Made by a program: the position numbers and the translations under genes
Part shown: positions 11,101 through 25,878 of the stretch, piece after piece
Layout: each line of letters opens with the position of its first letter
Position numbering within the stretch: position 1 is the first letter of the stretch
The notes under the pieces: model-generated
What the model was told of the DNA's origin: nothing
Databases searched by the model: none
The model's input: only the letters and a program-made list of their open reading frames with translations
Origin: Ancistrus triradiatus
Lineage: Eukaryota; Chordata; Actinopteri; Siluriformes; Loricariidae
Length of the DNA: 64,000 nt
NCBI GenBank assembly: GCA_025084515.1
Contig: JAJAGP010000178.1
Coordinates: forward strand, 248,001-312,000
Direction: 5' to 3'

Positions 11101-14100
11101 AGAATGAAAGGTAATATTTATAAGTAACAATCGATGACAACAACAACAACATCATTCCAATGCAGCAAAGGCTAAATATCAAATGCCAAGATTTTAGTCC
11201 AGAGAAAGGTTGACTTGGAGTAGATGGAGCTCATGAAGTGCCACAGATAACGTCAGGACGGTGTGAGGATAACGAACTGTCACTTAGGATAACTAAGTGT
11301 CATTACATGTGGTACCTCTGACACTTCATAGATAATTTTATGTGTTTATGAAGCAGAAATGTAAGCTTATGAGTGGCAATGGAATAGGCAGCTTTTACAG
11401 GGACTTATCACACGGAGCACACTGTAATCCTGCAACCCCTGAACAGCATGCCTGTTTAACCAACATTCACATATATAAACTCTGATTTGTGAAGCAAATA
11501 TATTGCAGTGGTAATATATTGCAGAAAGTTTTTGCAATATAGACCAACCTTGAGTTTTATATTGAAGGCAATATGTCCAGTAATATGCAGTAATATGGAT
11601 ACATTTAAATGCATTTGGCCTTCCTTACACAATTACACATTACAATTACACATTCAAATCTGAATGCTTTAGTTTAAACCAGAAATTGAAAATCCTCATC
11701 CTCTGACTGGCCCAAAGATTTTCAGCCAAAATGAAGGATAAGTTAATATAAATTCCAAGAGTTTATCATTTTTCATTTGAACATATACTCATTGGCCACT
11801 TCATTAGGTACACTTTGCTAGTCCCAGGTTGGTCCCACTTTTACCTTCAGAACTGCCTGAATTCTTCATGCCATAGATTCAAATAGGTGCTGGAAACATT
11901 CAAACATTCATGTAAATATGGTCCATTATTGACAGGATAGCATAACATAGTTGCTGCAGATTTATCAGGTGCACATCCATGATGCTAATCTACTGTTCCA
12001 CCACACCCCAAAGGTGTTCTATTGGATTGAGATCTGGCTATTTGATTACTCAATGTAATGTTCAATAACCAGTTTGAGATTATTTGAACTTTGTGACATG
12101 GCACATTCTGGAAATAGTCATCAGAAGATTGGTACATCATACTCACAACATGGTCATCAACAATACTCAGATACGCTGTGATGTTTAAACAATGCTGGAA
12201 TGGTATTAAGGGGCTCAAAGCTAATACAAGACAAGATAAATCCACGGTTTCATGTTGTTTAGACTAAATTTTGACCCTACCAGCTGAATGTCAGAGTAGA
12301 AATCGAAACTCATCAGACCAGGAAACATTTTTTCAAACTTCTTTTGTCCAGTTTCAGTGAGTCTGTTTGAATTGTAGCCTCAGAACTATCGCTCACTGGA
12401 TATTTTCTCTTTGTCTGACCATTCTGCGTAAACTTTAGAGCGTGAAAATACCAGTAGATCAGCAGTTTCTGAAATACTCAGACCAACCTGTCTAGCACCA
12501 ACAACCATGTCACATTCAAAGTGACATAAAATACCTTACTTCTCCATTATGATGCTCAGTTTGAACTTCAGCAGGTCATCTTGACCATTAAATGTACCTA
12601 AATATAATGAGTTGCTGCCAGGTGATTGGCTTAATAGATATTTGCGCTAATGAAGAGTTCAACACATGTACCTAATAAAGTGACCAGTAAGGCTCACACT
12701 AGCCAAGTTTATAATATCAAACTACAGTTTCCAAACTGGGATGACCACAGCCTTTTTTCAAACTCCAGCCCATTCAACATCATAGAACAACTGTTGCTGT
12801 GACTGATGAGAAGAGAATATGCCCTCCAAGGAAAAGGTCCAATTATGCTCTTTTGGTCCCGGGGAACAGATGGCTAAGACATCGTCATGGCTCAAAGTAG
12901 TGATTTCCTGACGAAATGTCAAATGCTTGACAATTACATCATTTGTTAGCCACAGCGTTAGTAACTGAGATTATCCATATTGGCCAGCACACACACATCA
13001 AACTCATTCATTCCCACTTAATACAATTCAGGGTCATGGGCAGCCAGGGCCTAATAGGCTACATAGTTCACAAGCTAGGACATGGAATCAACCCTGGACA
13101 GGGCACTAATCCATCACAGGGCACACACACACATAAAGGGACACTTTATAGACACCAACTGACCTAACATTCTTATCTGTAACTGGAATTTGGGAGAAAA
13201 ACTGGAGTACCTGAAGGAACTCATGTAGACACAGGGAGAACATGCAAACTCCACCAAGTCTACACCCAGGTGAGGTTTGGGCTTTGAACTGAACTGAGGA
13301 TCTCTGGAGCTGTGTTTGACCAGTTCTAACCACTGTGCCACCATGCTGTCCCCACATCACATTGCTTGTCGGAAATGCTGTTAAATTCCTGATTTATGTG
13401 CATAGACTCAATATACAGTGGTATGAAAAAGTTTGAGCACCCCTGATAATTTCCATGATTTTAGTTTATAAATCATTGGTTGTTCAGATCAGCAACTTGA
13501 GTTAAATATATCATATAGCAGATGAACACAGTGATATTTGAGAAGTGAAATGAAGTTTAGAGGATTTACAGAAAGTGTTCAGTAATTATTCAAATAAAAT
13601 TAGGCAGGTGCATAAATTTGGGCACCCCAACAGAAAAATACATCAATATCTAGTAGATCCTCCTTTTGTAGAAATAACAGCTTCCAGTCTGGATTCTGGT
13701 TGAAGGTGCTTTTGGACCATTCTTCTTTAGAACATCTCCAGTTCAGTCAGGTTTGATGGTTTCCGAGCATGGACAGCCCACATTTTCAGAGTAATATTCC
13801 ATTGTCCGGGAATGAGAAGGCCATTCCAGAACGTGTTGTACTGGTTCCTCTGCATGATGCCTTAGTGATTTTGAGCAGGTGTTTGGGGTCGTTGGCCTCC
13901 GGCCTAGCAACTTTGTCACTGATCTTGAACATTGTTCTCAAGAATCTGAGATGGATATTAACTGGAATCCAGGCGCCCCCTCAACTTTAACAAGATTCCT
14001 AGTACCTGCACTGGCCAACACAGTCCCACGCATGATGAACAGCCACCCAATTTTACTGGTGGGTTTGTAGCAAGTGTTTGCTCTTGGGATGCTGTGTTTC

Positions 14101-17100
14101 TTTTTCCGCTCCTTGTTATGTCCAAATAACTCAATTTTAGTTTTTCATCAGTACACAGCACTTTATTCCAAAATGAAGCTGGATTGTCCAAATTGTTGAT
14201 TTGTAGCACACCTCAAGTGACTCTGTTTGTGGCGTGTCCTGCAGAAAAGGATCTTCTTCTGCATTACTCTCCCATACAGCCTCTCCTTGTGCAAAGTGCG
14301 CTGTATAGTTGAACGATGAACAGTGACACCATTGCAGCAAAGATGAGGTTGTAGGTCTTGGAGGTGGTCTGTGCTTGGACTATGACTGTCTCACCTATCT
14401 GAGATTTTCTTGGTCTGCCACTTCGGGAGTTCCTTAACTAGAACTGTGCCCTGTGGTCTTCCCTTGCCTCACTATGTTCCTCACAGTAGAAACTGACAAG
14501 CTGAAATCTCTGAGAGAGGCTTTTCCCTTTCCCTGAACCATGATGTTGAACAACCTTTGTTTTCAGGCCATTTGAGAGTTGTTTTGAGGCTCCCATGTTG
14601 CCACTCTTCAGAGAAGATGCAAAGAGGAGAAAAACTTCCAATTGGCCACCTTAACCCTTTCTCATAGTTGGATTCACTTGTGTGAGTTCAAGGGTCAATG
14701 AGCTTACAAAACAAATTTTGTGTTCCAATAATTAGTGCTAAAGGTATTCAAATCGATAAAATGACAAGGGTGCCCAAGTTTATGCACCTGCCTAATTTTG
14801 TTTGAATAATTACTGCACACTTTCTGTAAAACCTATAAACTTAATTTCACTTCTCAAATATCACTGTGTTCATCTGCTATATGATATATTTACCTGAAAT
14901 TGCTGAGCTGGACAACCAACGATTTATAAAGAAAAATCATGAAAATTATCAGGGGTGCCCAAACTTTGTCATACCACTGTAGGTGTACCAACGTTTTATT
15001 ATAGGTAGTAACTTTAGGATATCAAAATGCTATTTTGAATGTATACATATTAATGTGGACAAGCAATCAGTGTAATTAAAATAAATGTTTACAAGTTTTA
15101 TTTTAATTTGAGTCATAAATAAGGGTCCTCACCTGCAGGAGAGCTGTCATTTCCCACAGGAGTGCTGGTGCAACTGCGATCCTGGTTGGATGATTCCGAT
15201 GAAAGACCCAGTGGGCTTCCTCCACCCATGTAGTCCACGTAGTCATCATTCTCTTCCATCATGTTGGAAAAACTTGGAGTCTGGCAAGAATGGGTGCTTA
15301 TGGCACCAGATGAGGCCAAACTTGTCATATGCCGCATCTCATCTGGCTGGTGACCATGAGGTACCTACCACATCGGAAACACACAACTCAGTGGGTGAGA
15401 GAAGCACACATACACAAACCAATAGCTGCTTCAAGTGGTTTTCCTAAAGGCTTTACAAAAATATTTATCATCTCAAGACAAGCAACTAATGTTACCTAGA
15501 TACAGTGCCTTGCAAAAGTATTCGGCCCCCTTGAACTTTTCAACCTTTTGCCACATTTCAGGCTTTAAACATAAAGATATGAAATTGAAATTTTTTGTGA
15601 AGAATCAACAAGTGGGACACAATCGTGAAGTGGAACGAAATTTATTGGAAATTTATTTTAAACTTTTTTTAGAAATAAAAAACTGAAAATTGGGGCGTGC
15701 AAAATTATTCGGCCCCCTTGCGTTAATACTTTGTAGCGCCACGTTTTTGCTGCGATTACAGCTGCAAGTCGCTTGGGGTATGTCTCTATCAGTTCTGCAC
15801 ATCGAGAGACTGAAATTTTTGCCCATTCTTCCTTGCAAAACAGCTCGAGCTCAGTGAGGTTGGATGTAGAGTGTTTGTGAACAGCAGTTTTCAGCTCTTT
15901 CCACAGACTCTCAATTGGATTCAGGTCTGGACTTTGACTTGGCCATTCTAACACCTGGATACGTTTATTTGCGAACCACTCCATTGTAGATTTTGCTTTA
16001 TGTTTTGGTTCATTGTCTTGTTGGAAGATAAATCTCCATCCCAGTCTCAGGTCTTTTGCAGACTCCAAAGGTTTTTTCTTCCAGAATGGGTCCTGTAATT
16101 TGGCTCCATCCATCTTCCCATCAATTTTAAAACCATCTTCCCTGTTCCCTGCTAAAGAAAAGCAGGCCCAACAAACTATGATGCTGCCACCACCATGTTT
16201 GACAGTGGCGGGATGGTGTGTGTACGCAGGGTATGAGCTGTGTTGCTTTTACGCCAAACCTCTTTTTTGCATTGTGGCCAAAAAGTTCGTCTGACCAGAG
16301 CACCTTCTTCCACATGTTTGGTGTGTCTCCCAAGTGGCTTGTGGCAAACATTTTATGGATATCTTTGAGAAATGGCTTTCTTCTTGCCACTCTTCCATAA
16401 AGGCCAGATTTGTGCTGTGTATGACTGATTGTTGTCCTATGGACAGAGTCTCCCACCTCAGCTGTAGATCTCTGCAGTTCATCCAGAGTGATCATGGGCC
16501 TCTTGGCTGCATCTCTGATCAGTCTTCTCCTTGTTTGAGCTGAAGGTTTAGAGGGACGGCCGAGTCTTGGTAGACTTGCAGTGGTCCATTTCAATATGAT
16601 CCCTTGCACAGTGCTCCTTGAGATGTTTAAAGCTTGGAAAATCTTTTTGTATCCAAATCTGGCTTTAAACTTCTCCACAACAGTATCACGGACCTGCCTG
16701 GTGTGTTCCTTGGTCTTCATGATGCTCTCTACACTTTAAACAGAACTCTGAGACTATCACAGAGCATGTGCATTTATACGCAGACTTGATTACACACAGT
16801 TGGATTCTATTTATCATCATCAGTCATTTAGGTCAACATTGGATCATTCAGAGATTTTCACTGAACTTCTGGAGTGAGTTTGCTGCACTGAAAGTAAAGG
16901 GGCCGAATAATTTTGCACGCCCCACTTTTCAGTTTTTTATTTCTAAAAAAAGTTTAAAATATCCAATAAATTTCGTTTCACTTCATGATTGTGTCCCACT
17001 TGTTGTTGATTCTTCACAAAAAATTACAATTTCATATCTTTATGTTTGAAGTCTGAAATGTGGCAAAAGTTTGAAAAGTTCAAGGGGGCCAAATACTTTT

Positions 17101-20100
17101 GCAAGGCACTGTAAATGTTACCTAGAGCATTCAAAACTTGTACTTGGTACATTTTGTTTCTGAACGTGACTACTGTAATATCTATTACAAAAAATATGTG
17201 TGTTTTAGTATAATAAAATGTGATTATAGTATGCTGCTGAAATGTTACATGCGCTATTTAACCATAATAATACCATGATCTTATGTTGTTTTATGGTTGT
17301 AAGTGATGTTCTTATTCACTCCATTTCTCTCAACAGTGTTTGTCACCAGTTCCCAACAACTATCTGATTCTTACATCACTACTAGAGGTTATTATTATGG
17401 TTCTCAAATAATATTTTTTGTGTATAACACAACAATAAAACAATAATAAAACAGATACTCTGAAAGCATTTGTACCTGGGATGAGACTCGGTCAAAGTTT
17501 TTTCCCAGCATCCTCCTCATGTGCTTCCGAGCATGAGATGTCATCTGATGCTTGAGCAGGAAGGAGAACATGCAGCCCTCCCGGATACAGTGGAAGTGGC
17601 TGTTCACCTGGTTGTACTTGCAGCCTGAGCCAGAAGAAAGTACTTATTAAAGCATTTCTCATTATTACTACAAAAACAACAAAGGTTATGCTCACAGCTG
17701 CAAACTGTGACAGCGTCTTGCACTGATTCTCAATAAGACGGTGATGAAGAAATCCTAAGCAGATGAGCCCAGCCCTTATTACTTTTTCCAGAGTGTCACA
17801 CTGAGAAAGTGCAGCTTTGAAAGATTAGACCTGTGGTGCTCTTTATTACAATGACAATCTTTTATTCAATTTGAAATTTACATAAATGTATTCTGCTTTA
17901 GGAAAGGCAATAATGCACAACCCTGCAAACCAAAGTAAACACACAATTATTTTCATATTAAATTCATTATTCAAAACCTATCTGTATTGTATCTATTCAG
18001 TCCTTCAATATTTTCCTCATTCTGCTTTATACAGTGGCTCTTACAGATTTTAATTGCTATATGATTTCAGATTAAATGACCATTTTTGTGGGCTAATCAA
18101 ATAATGTAGGAAGCTAGTAATCATTTTATTGTGAGTAATGCATACAAAAAAATAATAATTGAATAAGCAACATGCAAGGCAGGTGTCGGCTTGTCTGTTA
18201 CCATAGTATCCAAGGCAGGGCAAACTGCTTGTCATCAGATCCCTTTTTATGCATGGACAACAATTTAAACAGGGCTAGCTGAGCAAATAAGAATGACATG
18301 CTGGAATATCAGAGATCTTTGTGTGACTGCATCCTGGTAACCTCATCTTCAGTGGTGTGTTTAATGTTGCTGCCATGGATACCTCTATCCCAGTCCAGCT
18401 GAACCATCAATTCTGCACTGCTTGTTTTGGTAACATGCTCCTTTTGTTTAAACATGATAATCAATGATGCCACAGGCAACTGGGATGCTACAAATCAGGA
18501 CAGTGTGGTGACTGTTTTCTCTCTTGCATACTTTCTCTTTTACTATATCGTGGGGAGGGGAGGGAAACAAGAAAAAACCCAATTTGTCCATGTGATTGTG
18601 ATCAAAGTTTGAAAAAGAACAACACAAACAGACCAGGCTAGACAGGCACAGTAATTAACAAACATGTGTAATTGCTCATTCCTGACAGGTTAAACATACC
18701 CAAGAAAACAGTCTCTGTTTGATTGCTTACTATAAATACTGAAGTATTAATGAATGACAAAATGGCAGACACCCTCTTTTGTAGGCTGATTTGAATCAAG
18801 ATGAGTCGTTGCCATATTCAGTCATCTTTATCATGATGCAAACTATTTGTTATGGAATACATATGGTATGTTATGTTCAGGGACATGTTTTATTCTTGCT
18901 ACATTTACTTCACTATTTTGTTACATTAGCACAATGCTAATGGGATGAGAGCATTCTTATTGGTGTGTTGGTTTTTAAAACTAGTTTCGATTTAGATTTT
19001 GTCAGTGTTAATGTTAGGGTTCCTATGAATACCTGTGCTCTTCTGATGGCTGTGATAAAAATACAAAAAAGAGATGTCAGTGGAGGGAACTGTATTTTCT
19101 CCTGCGTGCTGGTGTTTGTAGTAATATTGCGTTCACAGGGGGTGACCGTGCTGATGCAGAATTACTATTGTATCATCACTGATCTGATTTCACACCTTTT
19201 TTCCTTCATTCTGCACAGCTGGAATGAAATGGTTTTCCGAAGGCTGTCTGGAAATATTAGCCTTTAATGAAGAGACAGTGACTGAAATAATTAGGCAGGT
19301 CCTAGCTGTGATTGTATGCTGTATTTTTACCACAACCTGCACTTATACCAAGAATATAAGCTGTAAATTATGATATCTTTGTGACATAGGCTTACCAAGG
19401 CGACCACATTCCTCTCTCTTAGTGAAGTATTTGAAACCATTGGCAGCACGTCTCTCGGCTTTCTCGTGCTTCTTGATGTGCCAGGGCAACTTGGTTGTGA
19501 TATTGGTGACAAAGAAACAGCCTGGTCTCAGACAGTGGTAATGACCTCTCATCCTGAACTCACAGTGCTGTGAAACAAGACAGAGTATTTGTATAGGTGT
19601 TTATTTTAAGATATATCCTTATGTAAAATTTACATTTTTGAATTAGATATTTAAGCCAAAAATACCTATAAACACACATATCTCCAAAAGTAATTGCTAA
19701 CATTAATGAACAAATCCATCCTAAAAGTACTGTTTAAAGTCTTAGGCACCCTACTTAGTTGTTGTAAATAGTTTTTGTCTTACATACAGTATGTTTCATC
19801 TTCTGCATTAATGTATACATAGTAAAAATATAATTATACATAATTCATAATTATGTTTAAGAAACTAACACAGTTTATTAAACACTTTAAAAATAAGACT
19901 TATTTGTATTTATATAGCCCAGAGCTTGACTAATCTAACATAAAACAGGTTACACAAATGAACGGTGGAAATTTCTCCAAGATGCTTGGAAAACCAAGCA
20001 GATTTCCTTCGAACTGACACAGTTCTCTAAATATGGATTTGATTAAGTGTTTACTGAAAAGTGTTCAATGTAGCATTTATTTAATATAAATTTATTAATT

Positions 20101-23100
20101 TGTCAATCAGATATGTTCTTACATATGCCTAGCACTTCTCCACAGTATTTATATGCAATTAATTTAAAACGACCAAAAAACTTAAATAACTAAATACATA
20201 AATAAATAAAACCAATTCAAATCTAGAAATAACTCTCACAATGATCTAAATTAAAAATTATTTACTTAACAATTTGCATGTAATCACCTCAATTCATTCA
20301 CATTCAAAAACTAGAACTATCATTTCTGTAACACACAATGAGTATGTGGTTAAATAATATATTTAAAAAAAAATTATTTTTATATACCAGTTCATGAAAC
20401 AGGTGCATATTGCAAAAATATTTTAAGATTTTAAGAACAAAATGAACAAAGCCTGAGTGCACTAAAACACACAATGTGTTGTTATAAGAAATCAGTCATG
20501 CACAGTGTCTGTATAAGAGAAGTGAACTCCACCTGTCCACCTGTACACTTGTGTCATGCACAACAAAGAAAAGTAATTTACATCTGAATATTTTATTTAA
20601 ATTCTTTTTAGCTTTTATTGTTTAGTTTATATATTTTATATTTCACCATATCATTTAACATTCAGAATTTTTTTGTCATCTGAACTGCCACAACCCTTCC
20701 CCATGGATATTATCCATGGGGAAGGGTTGTGATGGTTATTAATGATCATTAATAATCATTAATGATTATTAATGATCATTAATAACCATCACAAAATTAT
20801 TATTCAATGAATCACCTTTTAAAGTAATATCACTCTAATATATAACTTCATAATATGAAAAAATGTAGGTTCCTCATTAAAAAAAACTCACCTTTGTTTC
20901 TATTTTTAAGGTGAGTTCCAACTAGAATTGAACTGACTGGTACTTTTGGAATGTTGGGTTCCAGTGTCAAGCTATAAAATCTTAGCTCACCTGAAATTTG
21001 CTATGTTTTGTACAGCATATCATTGACTTGTTTAAATAAGAGCATTCCCTCCTGATCATTGTTTCCAATCTGCCATCTGTTTGCTTAGCGGCTTCCCTCT
21101 CAGGAGATGACAAACAGGATCTCCTCTGTTCAGGACAGGAGGAGGGAACTTTCGCACAGTGGGGACATGGTGTATAAATTAATTCATTTAGAACAGGTTT
21201 GACTCAGAATAAGGGCAGGGGAAAGATGAGGAGCACTTTGTTCTATTAATGATGGCATTTTTGATGAAAAGCATAGACTTGCCTTTCCCCATCCCACTTT
21301 GGAATATTGTGTATTTATGTATTTTTTACATTGTTTCATTGTCCTCATGTATGTATTAATTTTATATCCAAGTAAAAGCCCTTCTGCAGACTAAGGCCTG
21401 AGGTTTGAGCTTACCTGGTTGGGACAAAGACACTGCAGGGAGTAGTAGGAAAACTGGTCTCGCACATTCACCAGGCTGTTGTTGGGATTGATGTGGTCAA
21501 GGCAGTGTGACTCAGCCTTCCCCGATGTCTTACACACATACTTGCAGTTACCAAAAAGACAGTGGAAGTGAAATTTGTTGGAGTATTTGCAGTCAGTGGC
21601 GAGACAAGGATCACTGGTCAGAGGAAAGCAGGCATAAATCAACAATCAACAACTATAAAGTTTACAGTTAATGTAAGCAGACAATCATCTTGTATATTAT
21701 TACACATGTATATATGTAAATTTTAGAAGAAAGCTTATGAGCATAGCCTGAACTAGAGTTTGGTGTAATTTACTGCCAACTTCTAAAAAAGTTTTTTGTA
21801 AGTCTGCGCTACCAACATGTATCTGGAACAACAATGTTAGGCAGAGAAGGGATATTTCAGTACTTACTTGTCCTGGAATTGCAGGAAGCCTGGTTTGACC
21901 TGAGGCTTGGAATTCTCCAGTGAGGTGGTAGCGAGAGGCGAGGAGGCGGTCACGTTAGGCATTGTGGCAGATAGTGGTGGGATGGAGCCAGCTAGCTGCT
22001 TCCACGCCAGAATAGAGGGTGATGATGCATAGGTACCCGACACTGTGATGCTGGGCACGTCTATGGGCAAAGAATTGGCCATAGAGATGGGTGCAGTGAG
22101 CTGATCAGGGATGCCTTCACTGGATTCCTTCACCTCACTGAATGCAGTCTCTGTTTTAACCTTTAGGTTGGCTCTGAGGTGGAAGCTAATGGAGACAGCG
22201 AGACATCGTTACATTCAATTAAATACACGAGCAAAGCCATGATTTAGCTGCTAAACATAGCACATCATTAACATCTGCCCATAATAACATAAACAGCAAA
22301 GTTAGAACTCTGATATCCAATATACACCAGAAATCCATAGGTGTGTTGCAAATTAAGTATAAAATGCAGGTGTACTTGGCATGTTTAATCGCTCCATCCA
22401 CTGTGCTGAAGAGTGCACCGCAGTCCTCCACAAGACAGTGGAAGTGGACCTTGTGTAGGAAGTCACACTGTGCATCACAGACTTCATCAGTATCATATCT
22501 ATGTGTAAAAAGTGACATACGGAAAAGATAATAAAAAAGTAACATCACTAGTAAATTAGTTCACATGACAAATTCTCATTTGGTTTGGACCTGCTTTGTT
22601 TATACACAAATAATATGTTTATAGTGTAACAACAGTATCTTCAGACACAAAGACAATATTTTTATATTGATATTCTTTTTTATATTAAAAGAAAGAATAA
22701 CAGATAAAGGTAATACAACATACTACCTTATCATGTACTTGTTTGTTATTTGTTACAATTTTACCGATTCAAATACTGTATATCAAGGCGTTAATAACTG
22801 GAATCTCTATGGATCCCAAGTGAGTGTAATTAATTAAATAATATTCCTTAAGAGACTGTAAAATAAATTAAGGAAATGTAGTTCTTTTCATTTACCATGA
22901 CTGTATTTTAAACCACACATTACTGTTCTGCATACTATGCATTTGTGTTAAAGTAATATCACTTCATGTGGTACAGTAGTATGTAGTTTAAAATCAAATA
23001 TGCATTAAAACTCTTTTAATGAGGTGTTCATAAATAAACCTAGAAAGAAAGATCAAATATGTAATAAGAGACCATGCATTTCTCATGAATGGTGGTGATG

Positions 23101-25834
23101 GTAATCATGAACCTAATTAACCACTGGTAAAATCAAGATGAATGCAGCCACTAACTGCCAGCAAATGCTTACGGGACATAAAAAAAATCATGGGTGTGAG
23201 CTCTAAGGCCCACTGAACTATTTACATCAGTGTGTAGATTTACTATGCATATTTGGTAAACATAACAGTACTGTGGCCTATGGTGTTACTGAGTCTATGT
23301 CTGTGGAACACACCTGCGCAAGTAGGTCTTCCAGAGTTCAGCATGTTTTTCTGGAACAGGCCTCTTGATCAGTCGGCTGAGATACTGAGATGCATCTGAG
23401 CTATCAGTTGGCTGGCCAGCCTCCAGCTCCGACTTTAGGTTCAGAGCATTGAAGAATCCAGCATTAACCTGTGACGTGTGTGCACACAGAGAAACACACC
23501 ATCACACTCTGCACACTCATGTAACACCAGCAAAACACAGACTAGTGTCATTACACATGGTTTACAAATACAGTCAGACAACACATTTGACAAGTGTCCA
23601 TTCTGTGTGTCTTGGCATTATGTAATTCCCTAAAGACACACACAGCTTGCTCTTTGTCAGTGATCCGTGGCGACAAGCCCTGGGTCCAGGTAATCTAAGA
23701 ACAGAGAGAGTTCTTCGGAAAAATCACAGACCAGTACATCTTTAAATTATAAAAGCTAGGACCTAACACTTCACAGCAAGTATATTTGTCAGAGAAAGAC
23801 ATATGATTAAAAGGATGTCCCTCTGAATCCTTAAACATTTAAATATCCTTCTAGTAACACTTAGTCTTTTAAAAAATGAGTGAATGTCACGCTTTTTGCT
23901 TTCTGCTGACGTTTTAATCAAATAATTTACAAACTCCATAAATAAAGACAGAGCTGGTGGAAAGAAAAAAAGAGGAGGGGAAGAAATATGCACCGAGTTC
24001 AAAACAGCTCATCAAAAAACAAACATCTCTATATATTTGGCATGGCATTCAGCTCTTGCTTCATTATATTAATTTGTGAGCGGCAGGCTGAAATTACATG
24101 GTATGAAAAATGGCTGGAAAATTTAAATGATACAAACTCATCTTATTAGCAGTAAAACATTAAAAAACAACCAGCCTGCACTGCATGTTGCTAATTCGTC
24201 TCTGGCTGAAAAGTGGGTGATAGATGGATCTTACCTTATTCATAAGTGAGGATAAAAGAGATGGATTTCCTGGTGCTGGGTGTCCATTTGATTCATTACT
24301 GTAATGAGCAAAATGGACATTGTTTAGGAAAACAATTTGCATGGGAACAGTAAATATTATTTATTTCTGACTGTGTGAATATGCAATGAACAAAAGACAC
24401 ATAAATAAGGTGCAGCTTAAAGCTGTGGGGAGGGGCTATCCAGAGTTATACAAATGCTGTTCCATTTATTTGAAGCTGTTATGTTTCATACTTGACATGT
24501 GCAGTATAAAAAATTAGAAAGTAAAAAAAGTAATGGGGAAATCTTTACATTTGTGTGATATATTTTCTCTCAGGAGGCACTTGAAGCATCAAGAGGGGAC
24601 AGTGTGTAAATCTCCTCCTTGACCACTTTTCAGACCCACCTTGTTAGGTGGCTTTAACAAGAGCACTCACACTAATTAACACACCACACTATTATTCAGG
24701 GGATGAATCATAAGTCACCGGGTGACAAATGGGAATGTGGAGATAGGGGGCATCAGCTCAGAGGTCTCACCCATGCTCCTTCTTGCTCAGGTCAAGGCTG
24801 TGTTCTTGCATGGATTCTTGGGAGGCCATAGAGTTGCCATCCATTGGCTCCTGCTTCACTTGAACAGAATTAAATCGGCCTGCCTCGGCCTGCTGCCCAT
24901 TTCCTGAGGAGATAGAGAGAAGCAAGTTATTGTTGGTCAGCATTATTATGTTGTGATGAGATCCAATCTGACTTCTGTCCAGGCCGAGGAGAGGGCTGGC
25001 AGTGATAATTATTGTGGAATTATGTCAACCCATCAAGGCATTTAAATAGTGATTGAAAGGCAGGAGGAATGAGGGAAAAGACTCCTTTTTCAGCAGCACT
25101 TGTCACAACCCATTTGCGTGCCTGCCTCTTAACTAGTCATTATGGCACACACTAATGCTGAGGGAAAGTGGCAGCTTCAGACACAGTGACCCCCCCCAAG
25201 CTCTCATTCCCACTCATCCTTGTTGGCCTGACAACAGACGCTGGTCACCGTCATTGAGCATGCCCAAAAGGAATGTCTTCTCTGAGGGCCAGATTGGAGC
25301 TGACAGCCAATCAGATCAGTTTGAACCACACAAACTCTCAATCAGTTTTTGGGCTTAGGAATGCACCTAAGAAATTATAAATAAGTGGGTAAAAAGAACA
25401 AGTACCCTGTCCAGGTTTTTTCAAAATTGTGGAGTGACTGAAATATTAATTTGTCCTCAGGCCATTCTGTGAAAGCTTGGCTTTTGCATGCAACTGAGTG
25501 GTTAAAAATAAATAAATAAATAAAATAAATATATATATATATATTCTGCTGTTATACCTCTTTGTCCTGTGTATGTATATATATATATATAGATATATAT
25601 ATATATATATATTATATTTAATATCTATATATATCTATATATATATATATATATATACACATACACAGGACAAAGAGGTATAACAGCAGAATATTTGTTC
25701 ACAACCTCTCTGTGAGTCCTCAGTACATAAATAATGATTGATTTCAAAGAGAATTTGCTTTTAGGAAGTCAGATCTGCTGAGGAATACAGACATACAAGG
25801 ACACAGCACTGCTGTCTGCCCTTGACCTTGTATG

Positions 25835-25878
<44 letters not shown>

